Made by a program: the position numbers and the translations under genes
Notes under the pieces: generated by a model
What the model was told of the DNA's origin: nothing
Database searches by the model: none
What the model saw: the letters and a program-made list of their open reading frames with translations, nothing else
Shown here: one piece after another, positions 12,273 to 23,316 of the stretch
Layout: every line of letters begins with the position of its first letter
Position numbering within the stretch: the stretch's first letter is position 1
NCBI GenBank assembly: GCA_963971425.1
Contig: OZ020518.1
Location: forward strand, 15,010,190-15,074,189
Length of the DNA: 64,000 bases
Source: Bryoerythrophyllum caledonicum
Lineage: Eukaryota > Streptophyta > Bryopsida > Pottiales > Pottiaceae
Direction: 5' to 3'

Positions 12273-12980
12273 ATTACTGGCGTCAACATGAAATCTCGGC
12301 GCTTTTTTTTCAGATGAATCTGTAGCCGAGAGAGCATTCCGATGCAGACAAGGTAGAGGAATTTTTCAGCTATGGAAGCATCCGGAGGCGGAGGGACGCG
12401 TCACGTCGGAGCGCCGCGCACGCTCGACGTGCAGAAGTTCGCCAACGCGCGCGGCGCCGAAGTGCACGCGCTGCACGCAGCGCTGAAGGAGCGGAGGGGC
12501 GAGGACGGGGGCGGTCGAGATCCCTCGCTGCCTGCGCAGGCGCACGACCAGCCACAACCGGCGCAAGTCGTTCTTCTGGCAGCGGAAGCAGAAGAAGAAG
12601 CGGAAGGGTGAGGATGAGAATCAGAAGAAGAGGAAGTGCGAGGAGGAGGACGAGGGGGAGAGGAAGGTGCCGTGCAGGCGCGTGCGGAGGCGGATTGAGC
12701 TCAAGGGCGATGCGGCGGGGGGAGGCGGGTGCGCTCGGGACGGTACGCAGCGCCTGGTTACGCATGTGTGGCATGCGAAGCGGTTCACGATGGGGAAGAG
12801 CTGGGGGCATTGGTTGCCGGCGGGGCTGCCTGGCAGGTGAGGATCGGTCAGTTTGGTTTTGTGATTGCTGCTTTGTATGTGCAAGTGGGATGTGTGAATC
12901 GATCTATTGTCTGAATCCTTAAACCCTAAACCCTAAACTCTGGTATGTGTTTCTTAGTGACCACGATTTCGGCTTCCTGG

Positions 12981-13380
12981 AATCATTTTAGACGTGTTCA
13001 AGTTCGTTTCAATGTTTGCTGTGGTTGAAATTCATGCTCCTGGAGTTTGGATACGAATTGGGACTCTTGAGGGCTTAAACCCTGAATTCTAAACCAGGGA
13101 AGGTGATGATCGTTGTAGACGTGTTGAAGTTCGTTTTCATGGTTGCTGTGGTTGCTGTTGTGATTGAAACTCATGCGCATGGAAGTTGGATATGAATTGA
13201 GGTCTTTAATTAGAAACTTCAGACCCTAGATGCGAGACCCTAGACCCTAGGTTGTTTTATTTTGGGACTCCCTGGAAGGTGATGATCACTATAGACGTGT
13301 TGAAATTGGTTTTCGTGATTGCTGTAGTCGAAGGAAGTTGCACATGATTTGAGCTAAAATTCGAAACCCTTAATTCTGGT
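12981..13380 (+). repeat. Three diverged tandem units within POP1 intron 1
   Basis: A unit of about 120-170 bp with landmarks TAGACGTGTTSAAR and GATTGAAAYTCATG recurs starting near 12985, 13105 and 13280. It accounts for most of the intron. CCCTAAA-like and GACCCTAG runs lie within it. Confidence 0.6.
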
Positions 13381-15855
13381 TGCTTCATACAGGTATCTGT
13401 TTTTTGACTGGAACTTTGTTGCTTGTTGTAAGGGCAGAGGCCGCGGTTCACGAGCAGTCGTTAGGTGGGCAAAGGAGGCTGCCGTGCTTCAGGATGCCAG
13501 CTTCTATTCCGCCATTGAGCTGGAAGGCACTTCGGTACGTGACCGGAAGTGAGGGGAGATAGGTTTTAGTTGGAGGTTTTAATTTTTTTCATGCTACTGG
13601 AGTTGAAACCAAGGAGCTTTTGATATGTTGTTTTTTGTTGGCACTCTTTCTCGATTGGACATCTATTCGTCATTGCATCTGTACTGACAATCGACTCCAT
13701 CAAATTTTGTATGCGAAGGACTCTATCTCAAGAGCTATGCAGTTGGTGCTGGAGCCTGCGTCACTGTTTGGAGAATATAATAGAGATCTAGATGTGCACA
13801 ACGTGCCAAGTATGGAAAAGCGATGGTGAGTTGTTGCTGGAATATGTTTCCTTGAGAGTTTTCTTTTTTACAAGGTAGAGACGGACAGATTTGAGTCAGT
13901 GATGTGTATGAGGGCCTCCTCATTCCCGCTCTGGTGCGAACATTCATTTGAGTGAATTTTGATAGTGGATGTCTGTCTGGCAGTCTTCCTGTTTGATAAC
14001 TCTCTTTGTGGGTTGTAGTTGCATCACATGAATAGATGTCCGCGTGGAGCCATTGCGCCGGTTACATTTATGTGGAAACCTGAATCGAAAGCAGGGGAGG
14101 AGCGACGGATATGGCTGTGGGTGCACGCCGCAGCTTTTCACGAGGCCTTTTCGTGTCTCCAGCATTTGTGTCAAACTCAGGTACTCTACTATTTCAAATA
14201 TATTTACTATTTAGTCGCTAAGTTGTGTAACTTGAGAGGTGCCCATTGTGGCTTGTGGAAGATGGGAGAACAGTTCACAAGACTGTTCCTATCAGGCAGC
14301 GCTTATCTGATTTCTTTGTTCTTTTATTTCATGTATTGAGTAGTTGAAGCAGAGAGTGTTGTGTAATATACCCGGTTCAACGTGCGTATAAGTTGCCTTA
14401 ACGCTTGATGCAATATGGCTCCTTTGGCAATTAGCGTGGTTTTGTGTACTGGATGCTTAAAAGACTAGCTTCCTAAGGCCAGTAGCTTCGTGCTCATTTT
14501 CCATGATATAGCAACGTGTGCATTTGAGCTTATACTTGTCACATGTCACATTATCCCAGGGGTTGCAATGCTGGTCGAGGAAAGGCCAACTGGGGAGATT
14601 GGATCTGTTTGGGAGTAAAGCAGCGTCCGTTCTGCAGAAAGTGCTCCATCCTGTTTCCAGGTGTGATGCCATCTTACTCGAGTGTTATCTTGGTTCATTT
14701 TAATGAATCATGTCTTCAACTTTGGATACGAGTTTTTTTGTCGAAATTCCTATTGTATATAATCGGTTGGTGACCATGGCCTTCATCGAAGTGGTAGAAA
14801 TCGATTCAGGTTTTGGGAGCAGATTTTTGTTTTATTAGTATCTGAACCACGAAGGTCTTTTCCTGCAGACAAGAAGCTACCTATCCTAGCTCGTGTGACT
14901 CGTCTTCTTTTCAGTTTCCTGGACGTGCAGTCATTGGAATGGAGGTCTGGGATCCCAGAGATCGCTCACACTCGGATACGATCTTTCAACCATCTCTTCT
15001 CGTAGATGACGAGATGAAAGTAGAGGATATGGACATTGCAAATTCACATTCTGGATGTGGTTCGAATGACGTCCATGTGGACGTGAGGAGCTCGAGAAGA
15101 GCACAAAGTAGGGCTCCTGATCGCCTGCGACTTTTAGGCAATCGAGAAGTGTGGGATCGCTTAGACATTCTGGGCCAGATTAGTATTGTGAAGCCCCGCA
15201 GCGAAAAGGATTCGAGCACCAGGCGGCATAAGGAGCGCTTGTCTTACATCCAACTCAGTGAAAACACCAACGAAGAGCCCAGTGCTGCCACCACGGAAAG
15301 TCTTAAGTGCCCTGTTCTGATTCTAAAGCACGCCCATGAGAGACCATCAGCCAGCGGGTGAGTTTTCTGATTGCTCTCATATCCAAGTAAAAATCTGTCC
15401 AGGATTTCTGTGTAGTTAAGAGAGTGATCGTTTACTCTAGTGGATTTTTCTCTATGTTTTCTTCAGGTCTCATTTGGCATCATATTTGTCAATTGGCTGG
15501 CATGATGCAGGTTTTCGATTATATTGCCCATAGCATGGGTCCGGGCCTTCTGGGTCGCCTTGGTTTTTGCAGGAGGTCATGCTATTGGACTACTAGAGCG
15601 ACATTGGCTCGACACAGATGTAAGAATCTTGCATGTGGCATCTTACTCGCCACTCCTATTTCCTATCTGGTGTAAAATTTCTTCTTTGATTTACCCGTTT
15701 GGTTTGGTTGTCCAGTACTCGCTTCTGGTTTGTTTATTTCCTTGATCAGTTCAAAGATTCCACGGTAGTGAATCTGAATCCATTAATCTATGTTAAAGCT
15801 CAGATGAGATTCTAGTACAGCAGTGGTCTTATCCAACTAGGAATGACTGTCTTTT

Positions 15856-15858
<3 letters not shown>

Positions 15859-15937
<79 letters not shown>

Positions 15938-15951
15938 GTATATTTGCGGCT
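15859..15951. repeat. (TA)n microsatellite in POP1 intron
   Basis: About 36 TA units followed by TATATG variants, between the POP1 exons ending at 15619 and starting at 16027. Ile-Tyr frames across it are not genes. Confidence 0.97.
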
Positions 15952-16055
15952 GTGGAATGAGTAAGGTTAACCAGTTTGGGCTCACTAGGTTAATCCTTTC
16001 TTTCTGACACTTTATTGCTGTCACAGTCCAAGCTTTTCTCCTTCCCGCACGATTT

Positions 16056-18340
16056 CCCAGACCCGAAGGGCTAGAACTGGACTGCAACGAGCTCCAGGAA
16101 AGAGCGATGCAATGAGGAGCATGGCTTCCCAGTAGGTGCGGCCAACGTCGGCCACGTCAAAGCCCTTGACCCTCTCACCGCATCCACCAAGGTGCTCCCG
16201 TGATTGTTCGCTGCAGACTTGAGAGAGGGAGCTAAAGATGGCTGTTCACGAAGTCGGAGGGACACCAGGATCCTTCCCACCGGCCCTAACAGGATTCGAG
16301 GGGCTTCCGTCTACAGTGTCTTCATCCAGGGTGGGCCGTCGCGTGGAGAAATAAATGTCCAACATGAGCTTTCCAAATCCTCACCTCGCCTTCTTCGACT
16401 CACGGTTCGCGCTTCCATCGTTGGAGTGGTGGTCTTCCGTCGCCGGCGTTGCGTTCAACTTATTCTTGAGGTGAGGACGCTGCATGTGCATCTGGTGGCG
16501 AGTGAGGTACGGTGCTTCTTCTCTGTCGTGCATCGTCTTCCTTTACGGATCTGTTGCTGTGGTTTCTGAAACCCTGGTCGGTCTTTGGCTGGGATGGGGT
16601 GGTGGTCGTGGTTTGGCCATCGTTTGCGGCCTTAGATTCAGACTCGTTTTTGTGTGCAGGTCGTGGGGACGTGCATCGATCTAAGGTTGGGGTTGCAGAA
16701 GGGTTGCAATTTGTTTGGGAAGTGATGGGGAACACATGCTCATGCATCCGCCACTTGGGTGATGTTTTTCTTGTTTTGAGGGGTGGCTCGATGGAGTCTG
16801 AGCACGATGAGATGGCTCCTCCCGCTTCAGGAGTTGATCGCGGAAGTAGCTCCGATCATGCCCATGGTAGATATGAGGACAAGGAGAGCTTGGAGCAGGC
16901 CATAGGGAGTGGGAAGCTGAGGAGTGATGATGATGACCGGATTGAGCGTTCCAAGGTGCATTGGAGCCAGCTCACAGAGAGTGAGTCGGACCTTGACGAT
17001 GAGGAAGTGGTGCAAGAGAATAGGCAAGTGTTTGAGGAATTGCAGTCGCATACCACTTGGGGTGATTTCTTCAAGACATTTGGTTATGACACTAGTTGGG
17101 AGAGGTTAGGAGAGTTGGTGATGGGGGAGAAGTTTGCGGAGGGGGGACAAGCTGAGCTCTTTCATGCCAAGGTCATTTGGAGGATTCCAAAGATGAATGA
17201 GGAAGATTTGGAAAATGGAATTGAGTGGGTGGTGAAGGTGTTTAAGAAAGGTAGCCGCTTGCGTAAATTACAAGCTCAATGGCCCCTTGGGTACTTACAA
17301 TGGCGTGGAGAGGATTTGGTTCGTTACTATCAAGGTCTACCTCCACGAATACGATTTGGTTGTGATGTATATAAGGGAATATTATTACAAGATGGAAGGT
17401 TTGCGTTTGTAATGAAAAAAGAACATGAAGATTTGCGAACTCGGATTGATCATGCAAAGGTGGACATTGGAAATGACCATGGACCATTTTCAAAAGTTGA
17501 AGTTGAAAAGATCATGTTTGATGTTGCACTAGGGATGGATTGGTTGCACAACCATAACATCCTTCATAGGGACCTCAAAGCATCAAATGTGCTAGTTCGT
17601 GATATTGATGGATTTTTACCAAGCTTCTACATTGCAGACTTTGAGTGCTCCATTGGAGTTGTTGGAACTAGGTTCTTCATGGCACCGGAGATAGTACAAG
17701 CTTTGAAGAATAAGGTTCCAAGCAAGGAGATAAAGGTGTTCTCAAAAGAAGCAGACGTGTACAGCTATGGCATGACATGCTATGAGGTATTGACAGGAAA
17801 ACTTCCTTTTGAAGGCCATCCTCAAAATGATTATGATCTAGTACTTCGTGGAGAAAGACCAAGAATTCCAAAATATGTGGATAGTTGGGTGAAGGAGTTA
17901 TTGATTAGATGTTGGGATGTGGATTGTTCAAAGAGACCTTTGTTTTCAGAGATAATAGGGATTCTCTCATGTAATTCAGCTATTGTTAGAGAATATCAAT
18001 TACATATCGAGAAGTTTGAAATGGAGAAATATAGGAAGTATGGTGAGAAGGTTTGGTTGTTGATCCACAATTGATTAAGTGGGAATTGGAAGTGGGTGCT
18101 TATACTTTGAGTCTTCAAGGTATTTGTATTGAATATATTTGGTGCCTCTATTTGTAATGAATGATAAGTTGTATTATTGTAGTTGGCAAAATGTAGGAAT
18201 GGACCATGTATTCGTATGTTAATAAATTTAGAAATTTTAAGGTTACTTTCATGTGTCTCCCTATTTTAAATATTTGGAGGCGTATTTTATTTTCTTTTCC
18301 TTGCTCTTCAATCTTATATTTGGTGTTTAGCTCTTTGTTT
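16056..18340 (+). repeat. Duplicated kinase block, copy 1
   Basis: This block is collinear with 30851-34717 (Tc1-type element at 31139-32731 removed). The duplication begins at the last bases of the final POP1 exon: 16058 and 30853 both read CAG.ACCCGA.GG.CTAGAAC. It runs through the kinase gene into the large repeat (copies B and C). Copy 1 has about 130 bp near 16565-16695 that copy 2 lacks, just upstream of the kinase start. The GC-rich leader 16075-16724 has no convincing gene of its own; it may hold the promoter and 5' UTR, possibly with an intron. Confidence 0.85.
16725..18074 (+). CDS. Protein kinase with predicted N-terminal lipidation
   Basis: An intact 449-residue single-exon frame. 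I chose the ATG at 16725 because it gives MGNTCSC, a classic N-myristoylation start (Gly2) with cysteines for palmitoylation, suggesting membrane attachment; the same start is conserved in the second copy. An acidic linker follows (ESESDLDDEEVVQEN, about 85-100). The kinase domain has Gly-rich loop GEKFAEGGQAELF (134-146), Lys171 in WVVKVF, catalytic loop HRDLKASN (281-288), DFE at 305-307 in place of DFG, MAPE (A320-E322) and a C-lobe CWDVDCSKRP. The overall pattern resembles plant TKL-type kinases. The C-terminus VWLLIHN differs from the second copy because of a 13-nt indel, so the original ending may have been longer. Substrate and pathway are unknown. Confidence 0.85.
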   Translation: MGNTCSCIRHLGDVFLVLRGGSMESEHDEMAPPASGVDRGSSSDHAHGRYEDKESLEQAIGSGKLRSDDDDRIERSKVHWSQLTESESDLDDEEVVQENRQVFEELQSHTTWGDFFKTFGYDTSWERLGELVMGEKFAEGGQAELFHAKVIWRIPKMNEEDLENGIEWVVKVFKKGSRLRKLQAQWPLGYLQWRGEDLVRYYQGLPPRIRFGCDVYKGILLQDGRFAFVMKKEHEDLRTRIDHAKVDIGNDHGPFSKVEVEKIMFDVALGMDWLHNHNILHRDLKASNVLVRDIDGFLPSFYIADFECSIGVVGTRFFMAPEIVQALKNKVPSKEIKVFSKEADVYSYGMTCYEVLTGKLPFEGHPQNDYDLVLRGERPRIPKYVDSWVKELLIRCWDVDCSKRPLFSEIIGILSCNSAIVREYQLHIEKFEMEKYRKYGEKVWLLIHN

Positions 18341-20848
18341 GTTTCCTAGACATTGAGAGTATTATTGTGAGGGATCCATGTATGATGATATAAGGACCCA
18401 GAATAAAGGGTAAGTGGAATATATAGGGGCCCTCAATAGATAGGATTGTGCATATTTAAAAGTTTGTTAGAAGATGCAAGATCTATAAGGATGCCAAGAT
18501 ATATGCTTGATGTTATATATTTTATATCACATGAGTTGCTAATGTAGAAGAAATTATCTATTTCCATAATAAAACTAAATAACTTGGTATGCATGATGGG
18601 GATGTCGTTGGGTAAACAAAAAAGACATTTGTCTAATGTTGTGGCAGTTGTGATTTCTTTGCTACAACCATGCTTGTTTAAGTCTTAGCTATAATCATAT
18701 AAAGTTACAAGAGTTGTTTTGTAAAGTCACCCAAAGTTTTAATAAAGGACACAATCCTTGATAATCAATAGTGCTCTTTGTTAAATATTGATTGCTATAG
18801 ATGTGGAAAAGCTTGGTGCTTTCTCTTGATTAGAGTCCTTAATATCAAGTGTAGAAGAGCTTGGTGATGTTTGACCTCAAGTTTGAACTAGGTTTAGTGG
18901 CCTTTTAAGATGGAGATCACATATTGTACCATGAAATATTGTCACATTATTTTGTCTAAGAATTGATGATAGAAATTTAGAAATATTAAAGGTTAACTTG
19001 AATCACATCTAAGTAGTAAGGTTGTCATTCATATACAGACACACACACAAAAATGAAATATTATTTCCTTTGAGATTGGGACAAAAAGAATATTGTCTTT
19101 ATGATAAGAATTCCAATATATAGCAACTCAAACATTTTCACACATTATTGGGCAATGTACCAAAATAACTTAGGTATAGGAAATGAACTTCTCTAATACC
19201 AAGTGAAACATCATATCATGTTTCTTTATTTTATAAACATCTGGAAGTTGTTTTTCAAAATAAAATAAAATTCCAAGAGTGTCATTTTATTTTAACAAGC
19301 AAGTGTGTCATTCAATTTCTTCAAACAATGCTAATATTCAAAGAGAGTTATCTTAGTTTTTCTTCCTCTATGATGAAACTCTTGTCTTTTCCCGTTTCAA
19401 GTATATTCTCCCTCTATTTCTACTGTGGAGAGTAATGAGTGAACTTTAGAAGTTTATGGTTTTTTCAAGAAGCCCAGGTAGTTGGATCTTCTAGATTGGA
19501 GTAGAATCCATGGCCTATCACATATATTCCTTTAATGTTTGTGTCCTACTAGAGGTGGCAAATTTGGAAGGACAGTTGATCACATAACAACTTTATGTAT
19601 TGAGGTGGTTGATTTGGGTTTATGTATTGAGGTGGCTGATAATGGTTTTTGTGACATAAATAAAACATGTGATCTCATCTCTAAAAATAAAAAATGAGAT
19701 TAGAAAACTCCCACTTATATTTGATGAAAAATTAAAGCATATAGTGGAGTGGATATTGGGATGGATACCACAATCATAGATTGGTCGTTCTAGGGTTAAT
19801 GAATAATCTCAGAAGTGTGATATCCAAAGTTGTACACTTTAGTACATAGCTTCAAATTCGTCCTTCTAGGTCACATGCAAGGGTGTAATAATCACATGTA
19901 AGAATAAAGAGGTTTTAATGTTTATAATCAGTCTTGCTTGAGTAGGAATTGAGATTTGAATGAAAATATTATTCAATTATATTTTTAGAAATCAACCCCA
20001 AAAAAGTGAATTTAATCATAAAAAGTTGAAAACACCCCCAATGGACAACGTTATCGATACAGTCTTGCTGCAATTAGCATAATATACAGTATAGTTGTAG
20101 TATTGTATAATCTCGCTACGTGGCAGTTCCGCTTCAATGGGCTTGTATTCAATATTGGAATAGGTAATGTCATTGCGGCAGTACTTGTTGCTTTGCGTTG
20201 TGTGCATCGAGTACTGCTCCAATATTTAGCAGCTACACTTTTTAGTCCCTCTCACATAATATAAATGTGATGTTTTCAAATTTAGCAGGTAATATTATTT
20301 TCCATTCACATTGTTTGAAAATGTTTGTTTTTTTTAGTGAAATATAGAATTTAAATTAAGTCAAACCTTTTCCAAGCTCAAAAACATACCAAGCTCAAAA
20401 ACATACCAAGCTCAAAAACAAATAAAATGTGAATTGGCAAATTTTGAGCCTCCACTCCTTCCACAATTTTTTGAATATGATACATCCCTTCTCTACCTCC
20501 AAAACTTGGTGTTCAAGGAACGAATATCACACTTGACATGATGGTAATGAATTTAGACCTTGTGCAGTACAAAACTTTGACACCAAGTGAAGTCAAAGTT
20601 TGCTAATCCACTCAACGCACGAAAGAAAGTGAAGCAAATCCCCTACTGCAAACACTAGAATCTTTGAATCTAAGCGGTTATGTTTTTGAAAGTTTGTGGG
20701 TATATAATCCAGTAAGTCCTAATTGAGATGTTACGATGAAAACTAGAATTAGAAGTTTGTGTTTCCTTCATTACACATTGCACTAGAATCAACAATCGTA
20801 AAGTATTTATATGTGAAATTGTCAAAGAGATTCAGGGGTTATTTACAA
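18075..20848 (+). repeat. Kinase 3' flank and large repeat copy B
   Basis: 18075-18690 is collinear with 34341-35690 outside the CACTA-like insertion. From 18691 it matches copies A, C and D. B lacks the 350-bp segment of A/C after GTAAT (at about 20166), and ends at TTATTTACAA (20848), where A and C continue into the unknown gene. D shares both features, so B and D form one subfamily. No functional gene is seen. Confidence 0.85.
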
Positions 20849-21290
20849 GAGAGAGTAAAGGAGAGGGAGAGTAAGGGGAGAGGGAGGAATTGGGACAGGC
20901 GCTAAGGAGTGGACGTGACCGGGGAGTGGGCCTAGGGACAGGCAAGCTGAGGGGCAATGCCTAGGGACTCGCGCCACGGCCTGGGAGTCTTGGTGCTCCG
21001 ATATCGGAGGGGGCTGTCACTACTATCACGACGGAAGGGAGCCGCGCCAGGAAGGGAGAGTAAGGGGGTCGGGACAGTAAGGGAGAGGAAGAGTAAGGAG
21101 TCGGGACAATAAGGGTGGGACAGTAAGGGAGGAACAGTAAGGGAGAGGTTGAGTAAGGGGGGAGGGGAGTCGCGCCGCGCCATGGAGGGAGAGTAAGGGG
21201 GTTGGGATAATAGGGGAGGGATAGTAAGGGAGAGGGAGAATAAGGGGTCGGGACAGTAAGGGGAGAGGAATCCGCGCGGCGCCATGGAGT
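20849..21290 (+). repeat. Purine-rich GGGAGAGTAAGGG tract, copy 1
   Basis: A degenerate tandem array of GGGAGAGTAAG-type units on the + strand, joined to repeat B at 20848 and matched by 63207-63660 next to repeat D. Long Pro/Ser/Leu-rich frames on the reverse strand are composition artefacts. Confidence 0.8.
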
Positions 21291-21294
21291 CTCG

Positions 21295-21370
21295 GTGCAT
21301 TCCGGTATGGAAATGCAACTGTCCCAATGACGCCATTGGGACATTTCCATTCCGATGTCAGAATGCATCT
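21295..21370. repeat. Hairpin with near-palindromic core
   Basis: The arms GTGCATTCCGGTATGGAAATG and the inverse of CATTTCCATTCCGATGTCAG frame a core GTCCCAATGACG/CCATTGGGAC. The equivalent place in the second copy (63680-63800) contains a perfect 22-bp palindrome. Confidence 0.65.
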
Positions 21371-21520
21371 TTGGCTGTGGATGTCCCGACCACATTCATT
21401 TGAATTTCTTGAGCCCATCATTTCTTCAATTTACTTAAATGAGTTTCTTTAATTCACTTTAGCTCTGACGTGGACGCCAACGACGTTGGTTTAACTAACT
21501 TCAGCTCCGATGGATGAACG

Positions 21521-21638
21521 TGATGCGGTCATACCAAGGCTACTACACCAGATCCCATCCGAACTCTGAAGTTAGGCACCTTTGGGCCGGAATAGTACTG
21601 GGATGGGTGACCTCCAAGGAAGTCTCGGTGTTACATCC
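21521..21638 (+). rRNA. 5S rRNA-like sequence, single and divergent
   Basis: 118 bases align end to end with plant 5S rRNA. It opens GCGGTCATACC. The middle CAGATCCCATCCGAACTC and AAGTTAGGCACC cover the box A region. It continues TAGTACTGGGATGGGTGACC (box C region), and ends GTGTTACATCC followed by a TTTT terminator at 21640-21643. It stands alone, not in an array, has no TATA-like motif about 28 bases upstream, and differs at many positions from the typical plant sequence. It is probably a dispersed 5S pseudogene or a 5S-derived SINE head, but a transcribed variant cannot be excluded. Confidence 0.82.
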
Positions 21639-21839
21639 ATTTTGATCTTTCCAAAGAAAATCATTCTTCCAAATGTACATTCATCCATGTCCCAAAAAAA
21701 TAAATGTTTAGAAAAGTACATGTTCAAAAAAATCCTAGTCCCACGATTCAGATTCATCTCGATTGAGAGCTAGATCGACAACTGTAATTATAAATCTAGA
21801 GAAGGAATCCTAGGAGGTATCCAAGAAAAATTATTTTTA

Positions 21840-22790
21840 TCTTTGTTTTTATATAAATAAAAATGAAAGGGAGAGAGGGACAATCCATATAAATTAATCA
21901 TCAATTAGAGGGAGGAGGAAGAGAGGGACAATCAAGAAACTAAAAATCTAGATTTAAATCTACAATGGGGTAAAAGACAATCTCAACCAAAAAGAAGGTT
22001 TGGAGGGGGGCAGAGGGACAATCAAGATTTTTTTTTTCAATTATGATTAAAGGAGGAGGGAGGGAGGGAAGGAGCAAGGGACAACTCATAAAAGCAAAGA
22101 AGGAATCCAAGGAAAAGAGTTTTCTTAGTATTTATAAATAGTACACTATTATTGAAATTAGGGATAATCCAGAAAAACAAATCAAAATCTTTAATTTTTA
22201 AAAAGGAGAAGGAGGGAAGAGTAAAATAATAATTTCAAAACATAAAATAAAAAGTGAGAGGGAGAGGAAGAGCGAGAGTAAAATTTAAATAAAAATAAAA
22301 AATAAAGTGAGAGGGAGATTAATGAAGAGAGGGAGAGTAAGGGATTTATTTTTAGAGTAGATTGTTATTTTTAGAGTAAACTATTATTAAAATCTAGGGA
22401 AATCTAAAGTTTTAAAATCAAAATTAAATATGAGACTGAGAGGGAGGAGGAGGGGAGAGTAAAATAAAAATAAAATAAAAACAAGTGAGAGGGAGAGTAA
22501 GGGAGATATAGTCAGGATGAGAGGGAGAGTAAGGAAGGAAGAGTAAGGAAGAGAGGGAGAGTGAGGGATTTATTTTTAGAGTAAATTATTAATTTTAGAA
22601 TATGTAATTATTGAAATCAGAGCAAATTAATTAAAATTAAAATTAAAATTAAAAAAGAGATGAAGAGGGAGAGTAAGGGAGAGAGAGTAAAGGAGACTCG
22701 GGAGAGTAGGGGAGAGGGAGAGTAAGGAAGAGATGGAGAGTAAGGGAGAGTAAGGAAGAGATGGAGAGTAAGGGAGAGTAAGGCTCTATA
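21840..22790 (+). repeat. Purine-rich low-complexity region
   Basis: GAGGGAGAGTAAGG units alternate with A/T-rich stretches over about 950 bp, with almost no pyrimidine runs on the + strand. No gene is recognisable. Confidence 0.75.
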
Positions 22791-23316
22791 TGTCCTTGTC
22801 AATGAAAGATATTGGTCCATACTTCTCAAATCTTTGTCCAACTGCTCAACAAATCCTTTTTGAGCCCAAATATGACACATGTACACCCTGTGTTTGGGTC
22901 CCAAATCTCCAAGATCCCAGCTCATTGACATAACAACCAAATATGAAGTTCATACTTATCCGAGGAATTACACAACAATATCTCCAAAGAAACTCAACAC
23001 CTTGTAAATAACAATCAAACATCTCACAAATGGGATTGAAGTTCTACATCCACATCCACCTGATGCTTTGCAATTGAGTGGATACTTCATACCAAACTCT
23101 TACTACATACATAGGTTCTTGGGCATTGTGCAAAGACATGGCTTCAAATCAAGCTCACTTCAGATGCTCACACCACTTGGTGCACAAGAAATTACTAGAG
23201 AGCTTGTTCAAACATTGGCTACATCCACATAACGATGAGATTGTCAAATCTTGAACAATACAATCACAAATAGTGAAAATTCCATGATATTACATAGGTT
23301 TAACCTATCAATACAC
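22791..23316. other. Unrecognised spacer
   Basis: Some protein-like stretches on the reverse strand (for example MSMSWDLGDLGPKHRVYM around 22890-22930) are broken by stops. I cannot assign a family; a decayed retroelement or gene fragment is possible. Confidence 0.3.

Larger units (their letters stand above)
12372..16074 (+). pseudogene. POP1: POP1 (RNase P/MRP protein subunit), truncated and damaged
   Basis: POP1 is the large protein subunit of RNase P and RNase MRP, which process tRNA and rRNA precursors in the nucleus. Exons read: 12372-12837 (LDVQKFANARGAEVHAL; CLRRRTTSHNRRKSFFW; THVWHAKRFTMGKSWG); about 13433-13534 (GRGRGSRAVVRWAKEAA..SFYSAIELEG); 13719-13825 (DSISRAMQLVLEP); 14019-14180 (IAPVTFMWKPES; IWLWVHAAAFHE); 14560-14660 (GQLGRLDLFGSKAASVL); 14869-15357 (FPGRAVIGMEVWDPRDR; LKCPVLILKHAHE); 15511-15619 (FSIILPIAWVRAFWVALV; HAIGLLERHW); 16027-16074 (LFSFPHDFPDPKG, then TAG). 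From 14019 onward introns are GT-AG and phases agree. Exon 1 needs a frame change near the poly-G at about 12513, and exons 3 and 4 do not join in phase. The C-terminal part of POP1 is missing: the frame stops where the kinase duplication block begins (about 16056). Confidence 0.88.

Noticed and set aside
12370..12884. Minus-strand frames of 146 and 87 residues over POP1 exon 1
   Set aside because: Shadow frames of a GC-rich coding exon on the plus strand, which has clear POP1 motifs.
12908..12935. Telomere-type CCCTAAA repeats (also 10507, 60615)
   Set aside because: Only two or three units, at intron or leader positions where such motifs are common in plants; not a telomere.
15812..16087. 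91-residue minus frame with long Ile-Tyr run, also 25097-25381
   Set aside because: Caused by TA microsatellites.
16512..16724. Upstream extension of the kinase frame by 71 codons
   Set aside because: The conserved MGNTCSC start in both copies and lack of conservation of the upstream 130 bp in copy 2 favour initiation at 16725.
20932..21421. Three overlapping minus-strand frames of 131-144 residues rich in Pro, Ser, Leu
   Set aside because: They are translations of the GGGAGAGTAAGGG tract in all phases and share no motif; pure composition effect.
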